Shown: positions 7,387 through 13,261 of the stretch, one piece after another
How the letters are laid out: the number at the start of each line of letters is the position of its first letter
How positions within the stretch are numbered: the stretch's first letter is position 1
From: an uncultured Coriobacteriaceae bacterium
GTDB lineage: Bacteria > Actinomycetota > Coriobacteriia > Coriobacteriales > QAMH01
Direction: 5' to 3'
Assembly: GCA_902783175.1 (NCBI GenBank)
Contig: CACZQA010000288.1
Location: 1-13,261 of the forward strand
Length of the DNA stretch: 13,261 nucleotides
Program-made: the position numbers and the translations under genes
Notes under the pieces: model-generated
Told to the model about the DNA's origin: nothing
The model's input: the letters and a program-made list of their open reading frames with translations, nothing else
The model's database searches: none

Positions 7387-8505
7387 ATGGAGAAGGCACG
7401 TCCAAAGAGAGCACGGCTCCGGCGCATCCTGGCGCTGGCCTGCACGCTCGTATTGGCGCTCGGTATGGCGGGTGCGCTCGCCGCATGCGGAGGGTCTTCG
7501 CAATCGGGGCAGCAATCGGGACAGGCGCAGACGAGGGAGTTCACCGACTCTGCCGGGCGCACGGTCGAGGTGCCCACCAACATCGATAAAATTGCCCCGT
7601 CGGGGCACACGGCCAATCAGGTGCTGCTCACCGTCGCGCCCGAGAAGATGGCCGGTCTCTCGCAGAAGCTTTCGGACGATCAGCTCAAGTACTTCGACAA
7701 GTCGCTTGCCGACCTGCCGGTCTTCGGCGCGGCATTTGGCGCCAAGGGCGACATGAACAAAGAAGCGGTCGCGGCATCGGGCGCGCAGATCGTAATCGAC
7801 ACCGGTGAATACAAAGACGGCCTGAAAGAGGACCTCGACAACCTCCAGGATCAGCTGGGCATTCCCGTCGTGTTCATCGAGACGCCCCTCGATGACTGGG
7901 GAAGCGCCTACCGCAAACTGGGTGACCTGCTCGGCATGCAAGACCGCTGCGAGACGCTCGCGACCTATTGCGATTCAGCCTACAAGGAGGTCAACGATGC
8001 GGTCTCGAAAGTGCCCGCCGACAAGCGCGTGCGCGTTGCCTACCTACTCGGCGATTCCGGATTGAACGCGATCGCGAAGGGCTCATACCAGGGGACTGTC
8101 ATCGACCTGATCGCCGACAACGTCGTCGAGGTGGAGAAGGCCTCGGGCTCGGGCGCCGGAAATGAGATTAGCCTCGAGCAAATCGGCGTGTGGAACCCCG
8201 ATCTCATCGTGTTTGGAGCGAACAGCATCTACTCCACCGTCGGCTCCGATGCGGCGTGGTCGGGCATCTCCGCCATCGCGCACAAGAACTACTACGAAGT
8301 GCCGTCCACGCCCTGGACGTGGCTGAACAACCCGCCGACCGTCAACCAGGTGCTGGGCATGCAGTGGTTCGCGCGGCTGTGCTACCCGGACCAATTCTCC
8401 GATGACCTGCAAAACGTCGTCACCGACTACTACAAGACCTTCTACAACTACGACCTTACGCAAGACGAGTACAACCAACTCGTGGAAAAGGCGATGCGCA
8501 AGTAG
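7387..8505 (+). CDS. ABC transporter substrate-binding lipoprotein (iron-siderophore type)
   Basis: Extracellular, membrane-anchored receptor that hands ligand to the FecCD permease. 372 residues. A basic N-terminus (KARPKRARLRR), a hydrophobic stretch and the lipobox LAAC with Cys34 mark a lipoprotein signal peptide, followed by a flexible Gly/Ser/Gln linker (GGSSQSGQQSGQAQ). The mature part opens with REFTDSAGRTVEVP, the standard beginning of FepB/BtuF-like proteins, and has the two-lobe pattern (EAVAASGAQIVID; ISLEQIGVWNPDLIVFG). The C-terminal WTWLNNPPTVNQVLGMQWFARLCYP block is family-typical. The ribosome site is GAAAGGA, 6 bases before the ATG. Placing the receptor last in the operon is less common than first. 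Ligand: ferric siderophore, haem or a corrinoid; iron chelate is favoured but unproven. Confidence 0.93.
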   Translation: MEKARPKRARLRRILALACTLVLALGMAGALAACGGSSQSGQQSGQAQTREFTDSAGRTVEVPTNIDKIAPSGHTANQVLLTVAPEKMAGLSQKLSDDQLKYFDKSLADLPVFGAAFGAKGDMNKEAVAASGAQIVIDTGEYKDGLKEDLDNLQDQLGIPVVFIETPLDDWGSAYRKLGDLLGMQDRCETLATYCDSAYKEVNDAVSKVPADKRVRVAYLLGDSGLNAIAKGSYQGTVIDLIADNVVEVEKASGSGAGNEISLEQIGVWNPDLIVFGANSIYSTVGSDAAWSGISAIAHKNYYEVPSTPWTWLNNPPTVNQVLGMQWFARLCYPDQFSDDLQNVVTDYYKTFYNYDLTQDEYNQLVEKAMRK

Positions 8506-8538
8506 CACCACGCTGCAGCATCTTCCATACGGCGTCTT

Positions 8539-8549
8539 TGGCAGTGCCA
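8539..8549. repeat. Outlying inverted copy of the array core
   Basis: TGGCAGTGCCA is the exact reverse complement of the TGGCACTGCCA core found in the array. Its centre is 51 bp before the centre of the first array core, so it is off the 40-bp phase. Confidence 0.6.
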
Positions 8550-8577
8550 TGGATTTCGCGCACGACTCACCCACCCA

Positions 8578-8762
8578 GCGCGGGATGCGTGGCACTGCCA
8601 CTTACTGCACGTCCCCTGCGCGAGACGTGTGGCACTGCCACTCATCTCACGTTTTCAGCGCGGGGTTTGTGGCACTGCCACACATTCCACGTCTATTGCG
8701 CGAGAACCCTGGCACTGCCACGCATCCCATGCTCGCTGCGCGCATCCCACTGCACCGTGCCA
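8578..8762 (+). repeat. Tandem array, exact 40-bp period, with GTGGCACTGCCAC cores
   Basis: Four full 40-bp units begin with GCGCG at 8578, 8618, 8658 and 8698, and a degenerate fifth begins at 8738. The core TGGCACTGCCA occurs at 8590, 8630, 8670 and 8710, extended to GTGGCACTGCCAC in three of them; it is an inverted repeat with a single central C. A third conserved block, CACGT, recurs at 8608, 8648 and 8688 and decays to CATGC in unit four. The fifth unit has GCACCGTGC almost on phase. Bases between the blocks vary. Because 40 is not a multiple of three, peptides read through it shift frame each unit, so it is not protein-coding. It fills most of the gap between the binding-protein gene and the dioxygenase operon. 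Function unknown: protein-binding array, structured RNA or mobile-repeat remnant are all open. Confidence 0.85.
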
Positions 8763-8776
8763 TCCCCCTATTGAAA

Positions 8777-8807
8777 CATTGTTGTAACCATATCAATTAC
8801 AACAATG
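8777..8807. promoter_or_regulatory. 31-bp inverted repeat, probable operator of the dioxygenase operon
   Basis: Arms CATTGTTGTAA and TTACAACAATG are perfect 11-bp inverted repeats around a 9-bp spacer (CCATATCAA). It lies 46 bp upstream of the dioxygenase ATG in an AT-rich patch. TTGAAA (8771-8776) next to it is a plausible -35, though I could not place a good -10 at standard spacing. The size fits a TetR- or MerR-type dimer site, but no such regulator gene is in the window. Confidence 0.6.
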
Positions 8808-8853
8808 CCGTATGCTGCCGCTATCAGCATTCGAACAGGTGAAGGAGTCACGT

Positions 8854-9693
8854 ATGGCACATAAGGCACCAGCAGTGTTCATCGGTCACGGCAGCCCCAT
8901 GCTCGCCCTTGCGAACACCGAGGCGGAAAAGCGGCTCGCACCCTCCGAGCGCGCGCTCAACGCATGCTATGAGGACGGCGCGGCAACCTCCGAGCTGCAC
9001 GCGATGGGCGAGAAGCTCCTTGCCGGCGGGCGGCCCAAGGCAATCCTCGCAGTCAGCGCGCACTGGTACACCCCGGGCACGCGTGTCCAGACTTCAGAAG
9101 ACCCGCGCCAGGTGTACGACATGTACGGATTTCCCGAAGAGCTCTATCGGGTCGAATACCCCGTTGCGGGATTCCCCGAGCTCGGCCAAAGGGTTCTGGA
9201 CCTCGACGGCGTGAACGCCCGGGAAGACAACACCTGGGGCATCGACCATGGCATCTGGAGCGTCCTCGTCCACATGTTCCCCAAGGCGGACATCCCCATC
9301 GTCGAGTTCAGCGTCGACCAGAACCTCACGCCCGCGCAGATGTACGACCTGGGAGAAAAGCTCGCCACTTTGCGCGATGAGGGCATCATGGTTTTGGGCA
9401 GCGGCAATGTCGTGCACAACCTCGCACTCACCGACTGGCGCAACATGAAGGGCACCGAAGTAGCGGACTCTTTCAGCGACACCGTCCGCGACCTGGTATT
9501 GCTGCGAGACGACGAGGCAGTTATAAACTACCAGAAGCTCGACAGTGCAAGCTACGCCGCCCCGACCCCCGACCACTTCGCCCCGCTGCTCTACATCCTG
9601 GGCGCAAGCCGAGGAGATCAGGCAACCGTGTTCAACGATGTCAGGAACCTGGGCTCGATGTCCATGACGAGCTTCGCATTCGGCCTCGAATAG
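8854..9693 (+). CDS. Extradiol ring-cleavage dioxygenase, YgiD/LigB class (4,5-DOPA dioxygenase-like)
   Basis: Predicted metal-dependent enzyme of the class III extradiol dioxygenase fold, which opens catechol rings with O2; E. coli YgiD acts on L-DOPA. The 279 residues fit the family. Expected metal or active-site histidines are visible: His12 (FIGHGSPM), His70 (SAHWYTPG), Asp131-His132 (WGIDHGIWSVL), His188 (SGNVVHNL) and His241 (PDHFAPLLYILG). ATG 8854 is chosen because GAAGGAG sits 6 bases upstream and the protein then starts at the conserved KAPAVFIGHGSPM; an in-frame ATG at 8812 would only add residues encoded by promoter DNA. It heads a two-gene operon with a nitroreductase-family gene 25 bp downstream and follows a strong inverted repeat. 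The O2 requirement is odd for a presumed gut anaerobe; the natural substrate may not be DOPA. Confidence 0.9.
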   Translation: MAHKAPAVFIGHGSPMLALANTEAEKRLAPSERALNACYEDGAATSELHAMGEKLLAGGRPKAILAVSAHWYTPGTRVQTSEDPRQVYDMYGFPEELYRVEYPVAGFPELGQRVLDLDGVNAREDNTWGIDHGIWSVLVHMFPKADIPIVEFSVDQNLTPAQMYDLGEKLATLRDEGIMVLGSGNVVHNLALTDWRNMKGTEVADSFSDTVRDLVLLRDDEAVINYQKLDSASYAAPTPDHFAPLLYILGASRGDQATVFNDVRNLGSMSMTSFAFGLE

Positions 9694-9718
9694 GCCTTCG
9701 CACAGAAAGGAACCAGCC

Positions 9719-10291
9719 ATGTCCATGCAAGAATCCCTCGAGAAGCGCCGCAGCGTCTACCAGCTCAACAAAGAGCTCCCCGTGCCCGCCGCCGAGGTCA
9801 CAAGCCTCGTCGAGCGCCTCACCGAGCTCGTTCCCGACGCGTTCAACATGAAAAGCCAGCGCGTCGTCGTTGCCCTGGGCGCCAAGCAAGACGAGCTGTG
9901 GGACGCCATCTACGACGTCTTCGGCGGCAAAGTCGCGCGCGAGAAGATCGATATGTTCAAGAGCGCCGCTGGCACGGTGCTGTTCTTCATCGACGACGCG
10001 ACCGTCACCTCGATGCAGGAGCAGTTCCCTCGCTATGCCGAGAACTTCGGCCCGTGGTCTGAGCAGTCGAACGGCATGCTGCAGATCGCGGTCTGGTCGG
10101 GCCTGCGCGACCTCGGCATCGGCGCGAACATCCAGCACTACAACCCCGTCATCGACGAGAAGGTCCGCGAGCTGTTCGGCCTGCCGGAGAGCTGGCGTCT
10201 GCGTGCCCAAATGGACTTCGGCGGCATCGTCGCCGAGCCCGACCCCAAAGAAGCCGAGGACATCGCGCAGCGCGTGAAGGTCTTCGAGTAA
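9719..10291 (+). CDS. Nitroreductase-family protein (putative FMN-dependent oxidoreductase)
   Basis: Predicted cytoplasmic flavin-dependent NAD(P)H oxidoreductase of 190 residues, typical for the compact branch of this family. The N-terminal ESLEKRRSVYQL carries the RRS motif that contacts FMN phosphate. The middle includes DAFNMKSQRVVVALG, where nitroreductases usually show a P-S/N-x-x-N/Q-x-R type segment, and the later SNGMLQIAVWSGLRDLGIGANIQHY is the conserved helix and flavin-contact block. The ribosome site AGAAAGGAA lies 6 bases before the ATG. The 25-bp gap to the dioxygenase gene indicates one operon, suggesting both act on related aromatic or quinone compounds; that link is inference. 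Substrates in this family range from nitroaromatics to quinones and cannot be read from sequence. Confidence 0.87.
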   Translation: MSMQESLEKRRSVYQLNKELPVPAAEVTSLVERLTELVPDAFNMKSQRVVVALGAKQDELWDAIYDVFGGKVAREKIDMFKSAAGTVLFFIDDATVTSMQEQFPRYAENFGPWSEQSNGMLQIAVWSGLRDLGIGANIQHYNPVIDEKVRELFGLPESWRLRAQMDFGGIVAEPDPKEAEDIAQRVKVFE

Positions 10292-10369
10292 TCGCCTGTT
10301 CAGCGTCGCGGCCGTCGCTTCAGGCAGTCGCAGCGTGCACCGACTACGCACACGACACCGTCATCATGC

Positions 10370-10404
10370 GCCCTGCTTGCCCGCCACGTGCGGGAAGGCG
10401 GGGC
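10370..10404 (+). terminator. GC-rich hairpin after the nitroreductase gene
   Basis: Two 15-base arms (10370-10384 and 10390-10404) around the loop CACGT. Fourteen of 15 positions pair, two as G-T wobbles, with one G/A mismatch. GTTACTGTG follows rather than a T-run. It ends just before the stop codon of the convergent smc gene, so it probably ends the dioxygenase/nitroreductase transcript. It shares bases with the next hairpin, so the two are mutually exclusive. Confidence 0.5.
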
Positions 10405-10419
10405 GTTACTGTGCCCCGC
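10398..10419 (-). terminator. Alternative hairpin overlapping the smc stop codon
   Basis: GCGGGGC (10398-10404) and GCCCCGC (10413-10419) are perfect 7-bp arms around an 8-base loop that contains the smc stop codon. It could form at the end of the smc transcript. No T-run follows on the minus strand, so it is a modest candidate. Confidence 0.35.
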
Positions 10420-13261
10420 TGAACTCGTCGACGTCTTTGGCCTCACTCGTATGCGCGAGGCGGATAGCCTGGTCGAGCTTCTGCGAGACGAGCTTGGAGA
10501 CACCGTCACTGCGCATGGAAACGCCGTAGAGCAGATCCGCCATCTCCATGGTGCGCCGCTGGTGGCTGATCATGATGAACTGCGTATGGTCGCGGACGCT
10601 GTCGAGGTACGACAGCAGGCGGCGCAGATTCGTGTCGTCAAGTGCCGCCTCGACCTCGTCGAGGATGTAAAACGGCGTCGAGCGCACCTTGTAGACGGCA
10701 AACATCAGCGCCATGGCGACGAGCGACTGCTCCCCGCCGGAGAGCAGCGTCTGCTTGCGCACCGTCTTGCCGCGCGGCTGCGCGTGCACTTCCACGCCGG
10801 TCTCCTCCGGAGAATCGGGGTCGGTCAGCTCGAGATGCCCCTTCCCTCCCGGGAACAACTGGGCGAATATCTCCTCGAAGTTCTTGTCGACCTGCTCGAA
10901 CGTGTCGAGGAAGCGGTTGCGCATCTTGCGGTCGATCGCTGCCACGATGCGCTTGAGCGCCTTGCGTGCCGCCTCGAGGTCCTCGAGCTGCACGGCGATG
11001 AAATCGCGCCGTTCCTTGAGCTTGCGGTACTCCTCGATGGCGACGGGGTTGACCGAGCCGAGGTTCTTCAGCTTCTTTCGCAGGGCCTCGGCACGTGCCT
11101 CGCTGCTCGAGCGGTCTTGCGGTGCGGGGATCTGCAGCGCGATGTCGAGCAGCACGCCGTTTTCCTCGGTGATGGTCTTGACGGCCTGCTCGACCTTGAC
11201 CTCGAGCTTGCTCTTCTTGATGCGCAGCTCGGTGAGCTTTTCCTGAGCCTTGGAAAGCTCGTCTTGTGCCTGTGCCACGTTCTTGCGCGCGGCCTCGATC
11301 GCCGCCTTGAGGTCACCTTGGCCCGCCTGCTCGAGCTGCGCCTGGTCGCGCAGCAGCTCGGCCTTCTCGGTCACGTAGCCCCGCAGCTCCGTGAACACCT
11401 CGTAGAGCGGCTCGACGCGCAGCCGCAAGATCTCGAGGCTGTTCTCCGTCTCATGCGAGACGGCAAGCGAGTCCTTGAGGTTCTTGAGCTCTTTTTCGAG
11501 CGAGGAGACCTGCTGTGTGAGGTGCCGTTCGCGCTCGCGCACCGTCGCGGCATCGACCTGCAGCGTCGAGATGTTGCGCGTGAACACGTCTTCGCGTCTG
11601 AACAGGTTGCCGCGTTCCTCGCGCGCGACCGCGAGCTGCTCTTCGAGCTCGTCCTTTTCCTTCTCGAGCGTCCCTTTGCGCTCCTCGAGCTCGGCGACGA
11701 GCTCGCGCGACTTCGCGGAGTCGTCGACGATCTTCTTGCGGCGCTGCGCAATCTGCTCGCGCTCTTGCTGCGCCGACGTGATGGCCTGTTCGAGACGCCC
11801 GATCTCCTGGCGCAGGCTGTCCGCCTCGCCCGAGAGCTGCGCGATGCTGGTCGAGAGCTCGAAGTCGTCCGCCTGCGCCGCCTGCAGGTGTGCCTTGGCC
11901 TCGGCGAGCTCGGACTCGGCTGCCGTCTGCCGCTCGAGTGCCCGCGGCTCCTCGTCGGCAAGCTCCGTCAGCCGGCGCTTGCGCCCCAAGACGCCCTCGG
12001 CATCGGTTACCTGGGTGCCGATGGTGATCTTCCCGTCGGGCCACGCCACGATGCCATCGCTCGTGACGAAGCGCGAGCCCGAGGCGTCCGCCTCGGATGC
12101 CGCGACGGCCTGCTCGATACTGTCGACCAAGTACACGTCCCCCAGCAGCAGCTCCGCCACGCGGTCATAGCGGCTGTCGTAGTCCAGCTCGTCGAGCAAG
12201 CGCGTACCGGATTCCGCCTGTTGGTAGACGACCTTCTCGCCCTGCAGCGAGATAAGCGAGAGCTCTCCGCCGGTTACCTCGTTGCCGAGCAGTTCGCGCG
12301 CGAGCGCTCCTGCCGCATGGGCATCTTCCATCATGAGGCCGAACATGTCCGTGCCGAGCAGGTGTTCGACGAGCTGCTCGAGCTCGGGCGGCGCCGTGAA
12401 GATCTGGTTGAGGGGCAACACGATGCCATCGATGTCGTCGCGATGGTCGAGCGCCCACGAGAGCATGGGGCTCGCGTGGTCAAATGCGCGGTCGACTTCC
12501 TCGAGCGCCTTTGCCTCCGCACGCACCGCATTAACGTGCTCGCGGCTTGTGTCGAGCGCTTTCTGCGCATCCTCGACGAGCCTGACGCGCTTGTCGATGT
12601 CGGACTTTGCCGCCTCGGAGTCTTTCTGCAGCTGCGACAGCTGACTTTCGAGCTCGCCGAGATGCGCACGGCGCTGCCCGAGCGTCGTCTGCATGGCGTT
12701 GAACGAGCCCTCGATCTGCTCGGCGCGGCGTCTGAGTAGGTCGTCCTCGACATCGGCAGTCGAGAGCGACTCGCTGGCCCGCATCGACTTGAGCGTGCAC
12801 TCGTCGATGCCCTTCTCGTGCGAGCGCACGTCCGCCGAAAGCTGCGAGATCTTCCGGTCTGCCTCCTTGCGCTGCTTGCGCACGCTTTCCGCATTAGCCT
12901 TGTGCTCGTCGAGCTGCGACTGCAGCTCCTGCATCTTCGCGACCGCGTCCCTGCGCTCGGCCTCGTAACGATCGAAGAGCTCGGTCGCCTCGGCCTTGCG
13001 CGTCTCGGATCGGTGGATGGTCTGGCGCAGCTCGGACAAGCGCGCGACCATGTTGCGCCCCTTCTCCTCGAGCAGCAGCATGCCCGCGTCGAGACGCTCG
13101 AGCACCATTTGGCAGCGGCGGCGCTGCTCGGCGAGGTCTCCGACGAACAGCCCCTTCTCCTCGAGCAGGCGCTGTGACTTCTCGAGCTCGCGGTTCTTCT
13201 CCTCCAGGCGAAAGCGCATGAGCTCCGTCTGGGCGTCCGCCTCCTTCTCCTGCTTCTCGAA
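10406..13261 (-). CDS. smc: Chromosome segregation/condensation ATPase SMC (C-terminal ~950 residues; N-terminus beyond window)
   Basis: SMC homodimers with ScpA/ScpB compact and align the chromosome after replication. The frame is open from the right edge to the TAA at 10406: 951 residues here of a protein usually near 1,180, so the N-terminal Walker A head and first part of the coiled coil lie outside. Reading toward the C-terminus: Glu/Lys/Leu-rich coiled coil (13261 to about 12500), hinge domain (about 12490-12050; SPMLSWALDHRDDIDGIV to VTSDGIVAWPDGKITIG), returning coiled coil (to about 11000), then the C-terminal head lobe with the signature LLSGGEQSLVAMALMFAV (about 10745) and Walker B FYILDEVEAALDD (about 10670-10640). 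The ATG at 13219 is internal, not the start, since the frame continues upstream as coiled coil. It converges on the nitroreductase gene. Confidence 0.97.
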   Translation of the reverse strand, partial: FEKQEKEADAQTELMRFRLEEKNRELEKSQRLLEEKGLFVGDLAEQRRRCQMVLERLDAGMLLLEEKGRNMVARLSELRQTIHRSETRKAEATELFDRYEAERRDAVAKMQELQSQLDEHKANAESVRKQRKEADRKISQLSADVRSHEKGIDECTLKSMRASESLSTADVEDDLLRRRAEQIEGSFNAMQTTLGQRRAHLGELESQLSQLQKDSEAAKSDIDKRVRLVEDAQKALDTSREHVNAVRAEAKALEEVDRAFDHASPMLSWALDHRDDIDGIVLPLNQIFTAPPELEQLVEHLLGTDMFGLMMEDAHAAGALARELLGNEVTGGELSLISLQGEKVVYQQAESGTRLLDELDYDSRYDRVAELLLGDVYLVDSIEQAVAASEADASGSRFVTSDGIVAWPDGKITIGTQVTDAEGVLGRKRRLTELADEEPRALERQTAAESELAEAKAHLQAAQADDFELSTSIAQLSGEADSLRQEIGRLEQAITSAQQEREQIAQRRKKIVDDSAKSRELVAELEERKGTLEKEKDELEEQLAVAREERGNLFRREDVFTRNISTLQVDAATVRERERHLTQQVSSLEKELKNLKDSLAVSHETENSLEILRLRVEPLYEVFTELRGYVTEKAELLRDQAQLEQAGQGDLKAAIEAARKNVAQAQDELSKAQEKLTELRIKKSKLEVKVEQAVKTITEENGVLLDIALQIPAPQDRSSSEARAEALRKKLKNLGSVNPVAIEEYRKLKERRDFIAVQLEDLEAARKALKRIVAAIDRKMRNRFLDTFEQVDKNFEEIFAQLFPGGKGHLELTDPDSPEETGVEVHAQPRGKTVRKQTLLSGGEQSLVAMALMFAVYKVRSTPFYILDEVEAALDDTNLRRLLSYLDSVRDHTQFIMISHQRRTMEMADLLYGVSMRSDGVSKLVSQKLDQAIRLAHTSEAKDVDEFSGAQ

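Noticed and set aside
8590..8720. Sigma-54 (-24/-12) promoters suggested by TGGCAC
   Set aside because: The GG at -24 should be followed ten bases later by GC; in unit one that position holds TA and no TTGC element follows.
8578..8762. CRISPR array
   Set aside because: The conserved blocks are only 5-13 bp and split across each 40-bp unit, unlike a single 24-36 bp repeat with unique spacers of similar length. No cas gene is present.
8402..8842. Plus-strand frame running through the 40-bp array
   Set aside because: It begins inside the binding-protein gene out of frame. The 40-bp period shifts frame at every unit, so repeated cores give three different peptides, as expected for non-coding DNA.
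10388..12739. Very long plus-strand open frame (783 codons) opposite smc
   Set aside because: It is antisense to the SMC coiled coil; the Glu/Lys/Ala codon bias in GC-rich DNA keeps the opposite frame open. Its product is a Leu/Arg-rich low-complexity string with no recognisable domain.

Overview
The window looks like chromosomal DNA from a high-GC, Gram-positive actinobacterium, most likely a gut-associated member of the Coriobacteriia. That placement is inference. It rests on GC-rich genes separated by short AT-rich promoters, AAAGGA/AGGAGG-type ribosome binding sites, a lipobox-bearing binding protein, and a bile salt hydrolase-like gene. No rRNA, tRNA, CRISPR array or insertion sequence was seen.

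Region 1 (1-3684). A LysR-type regulator, cut by the left edge, is divergent from a sodium:solute symporter, with a LysR-box-like dyad in the shared promoter. Downstream in the same direction is a choloylglycine hydrolase (bile salt hydrolase-like) with all six expected catalytic residues. The three may form a regulated amide hydrolysis and uptake locus.

Region 2 (3685-5387, minus strand). A THEP1-like nucleoside-triphosphatase is followed by the redox chaperone Hsp33. Hsp33 converges on the hydrolase across a 37-base GC-rich hairpin.

Region 3 (5388-8505). A 122-bp, very AT-rich divergent promoter holds a perfect 13+4+13 palindrome. It separates the NTPase from a FecCD-type ABC importer: permease, ATPase and lipoprotein, tightly packed and typical of iron-siderophore, haem or cobalamin uptake.

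Region 4 (8506-8853). This 348-bp non-coding stretch holds a tandem array with an exact 40-bp period built around the near-palindrome GTGGCACTGCCAC. It is followed by an 11+9+11 inverted repeat that looks like an operator.

Region 5 (8854-10291). A two-gene operon encodes a YgiD/LigB-type extradiol dioxygenase and a small nitroreductase-family flavoprotein.

Region 6 (10406-13261, minus strand). This is the C-terminal ~950 residues of the chromosome-condensation ATPase SMC, running off the right edge. It converges on the nitroreductase gene across GC-rich hairpins.

The parts least explained by known families are the 40-bp array, the two strong palindromic operators, and the NTPase paired with the importer.
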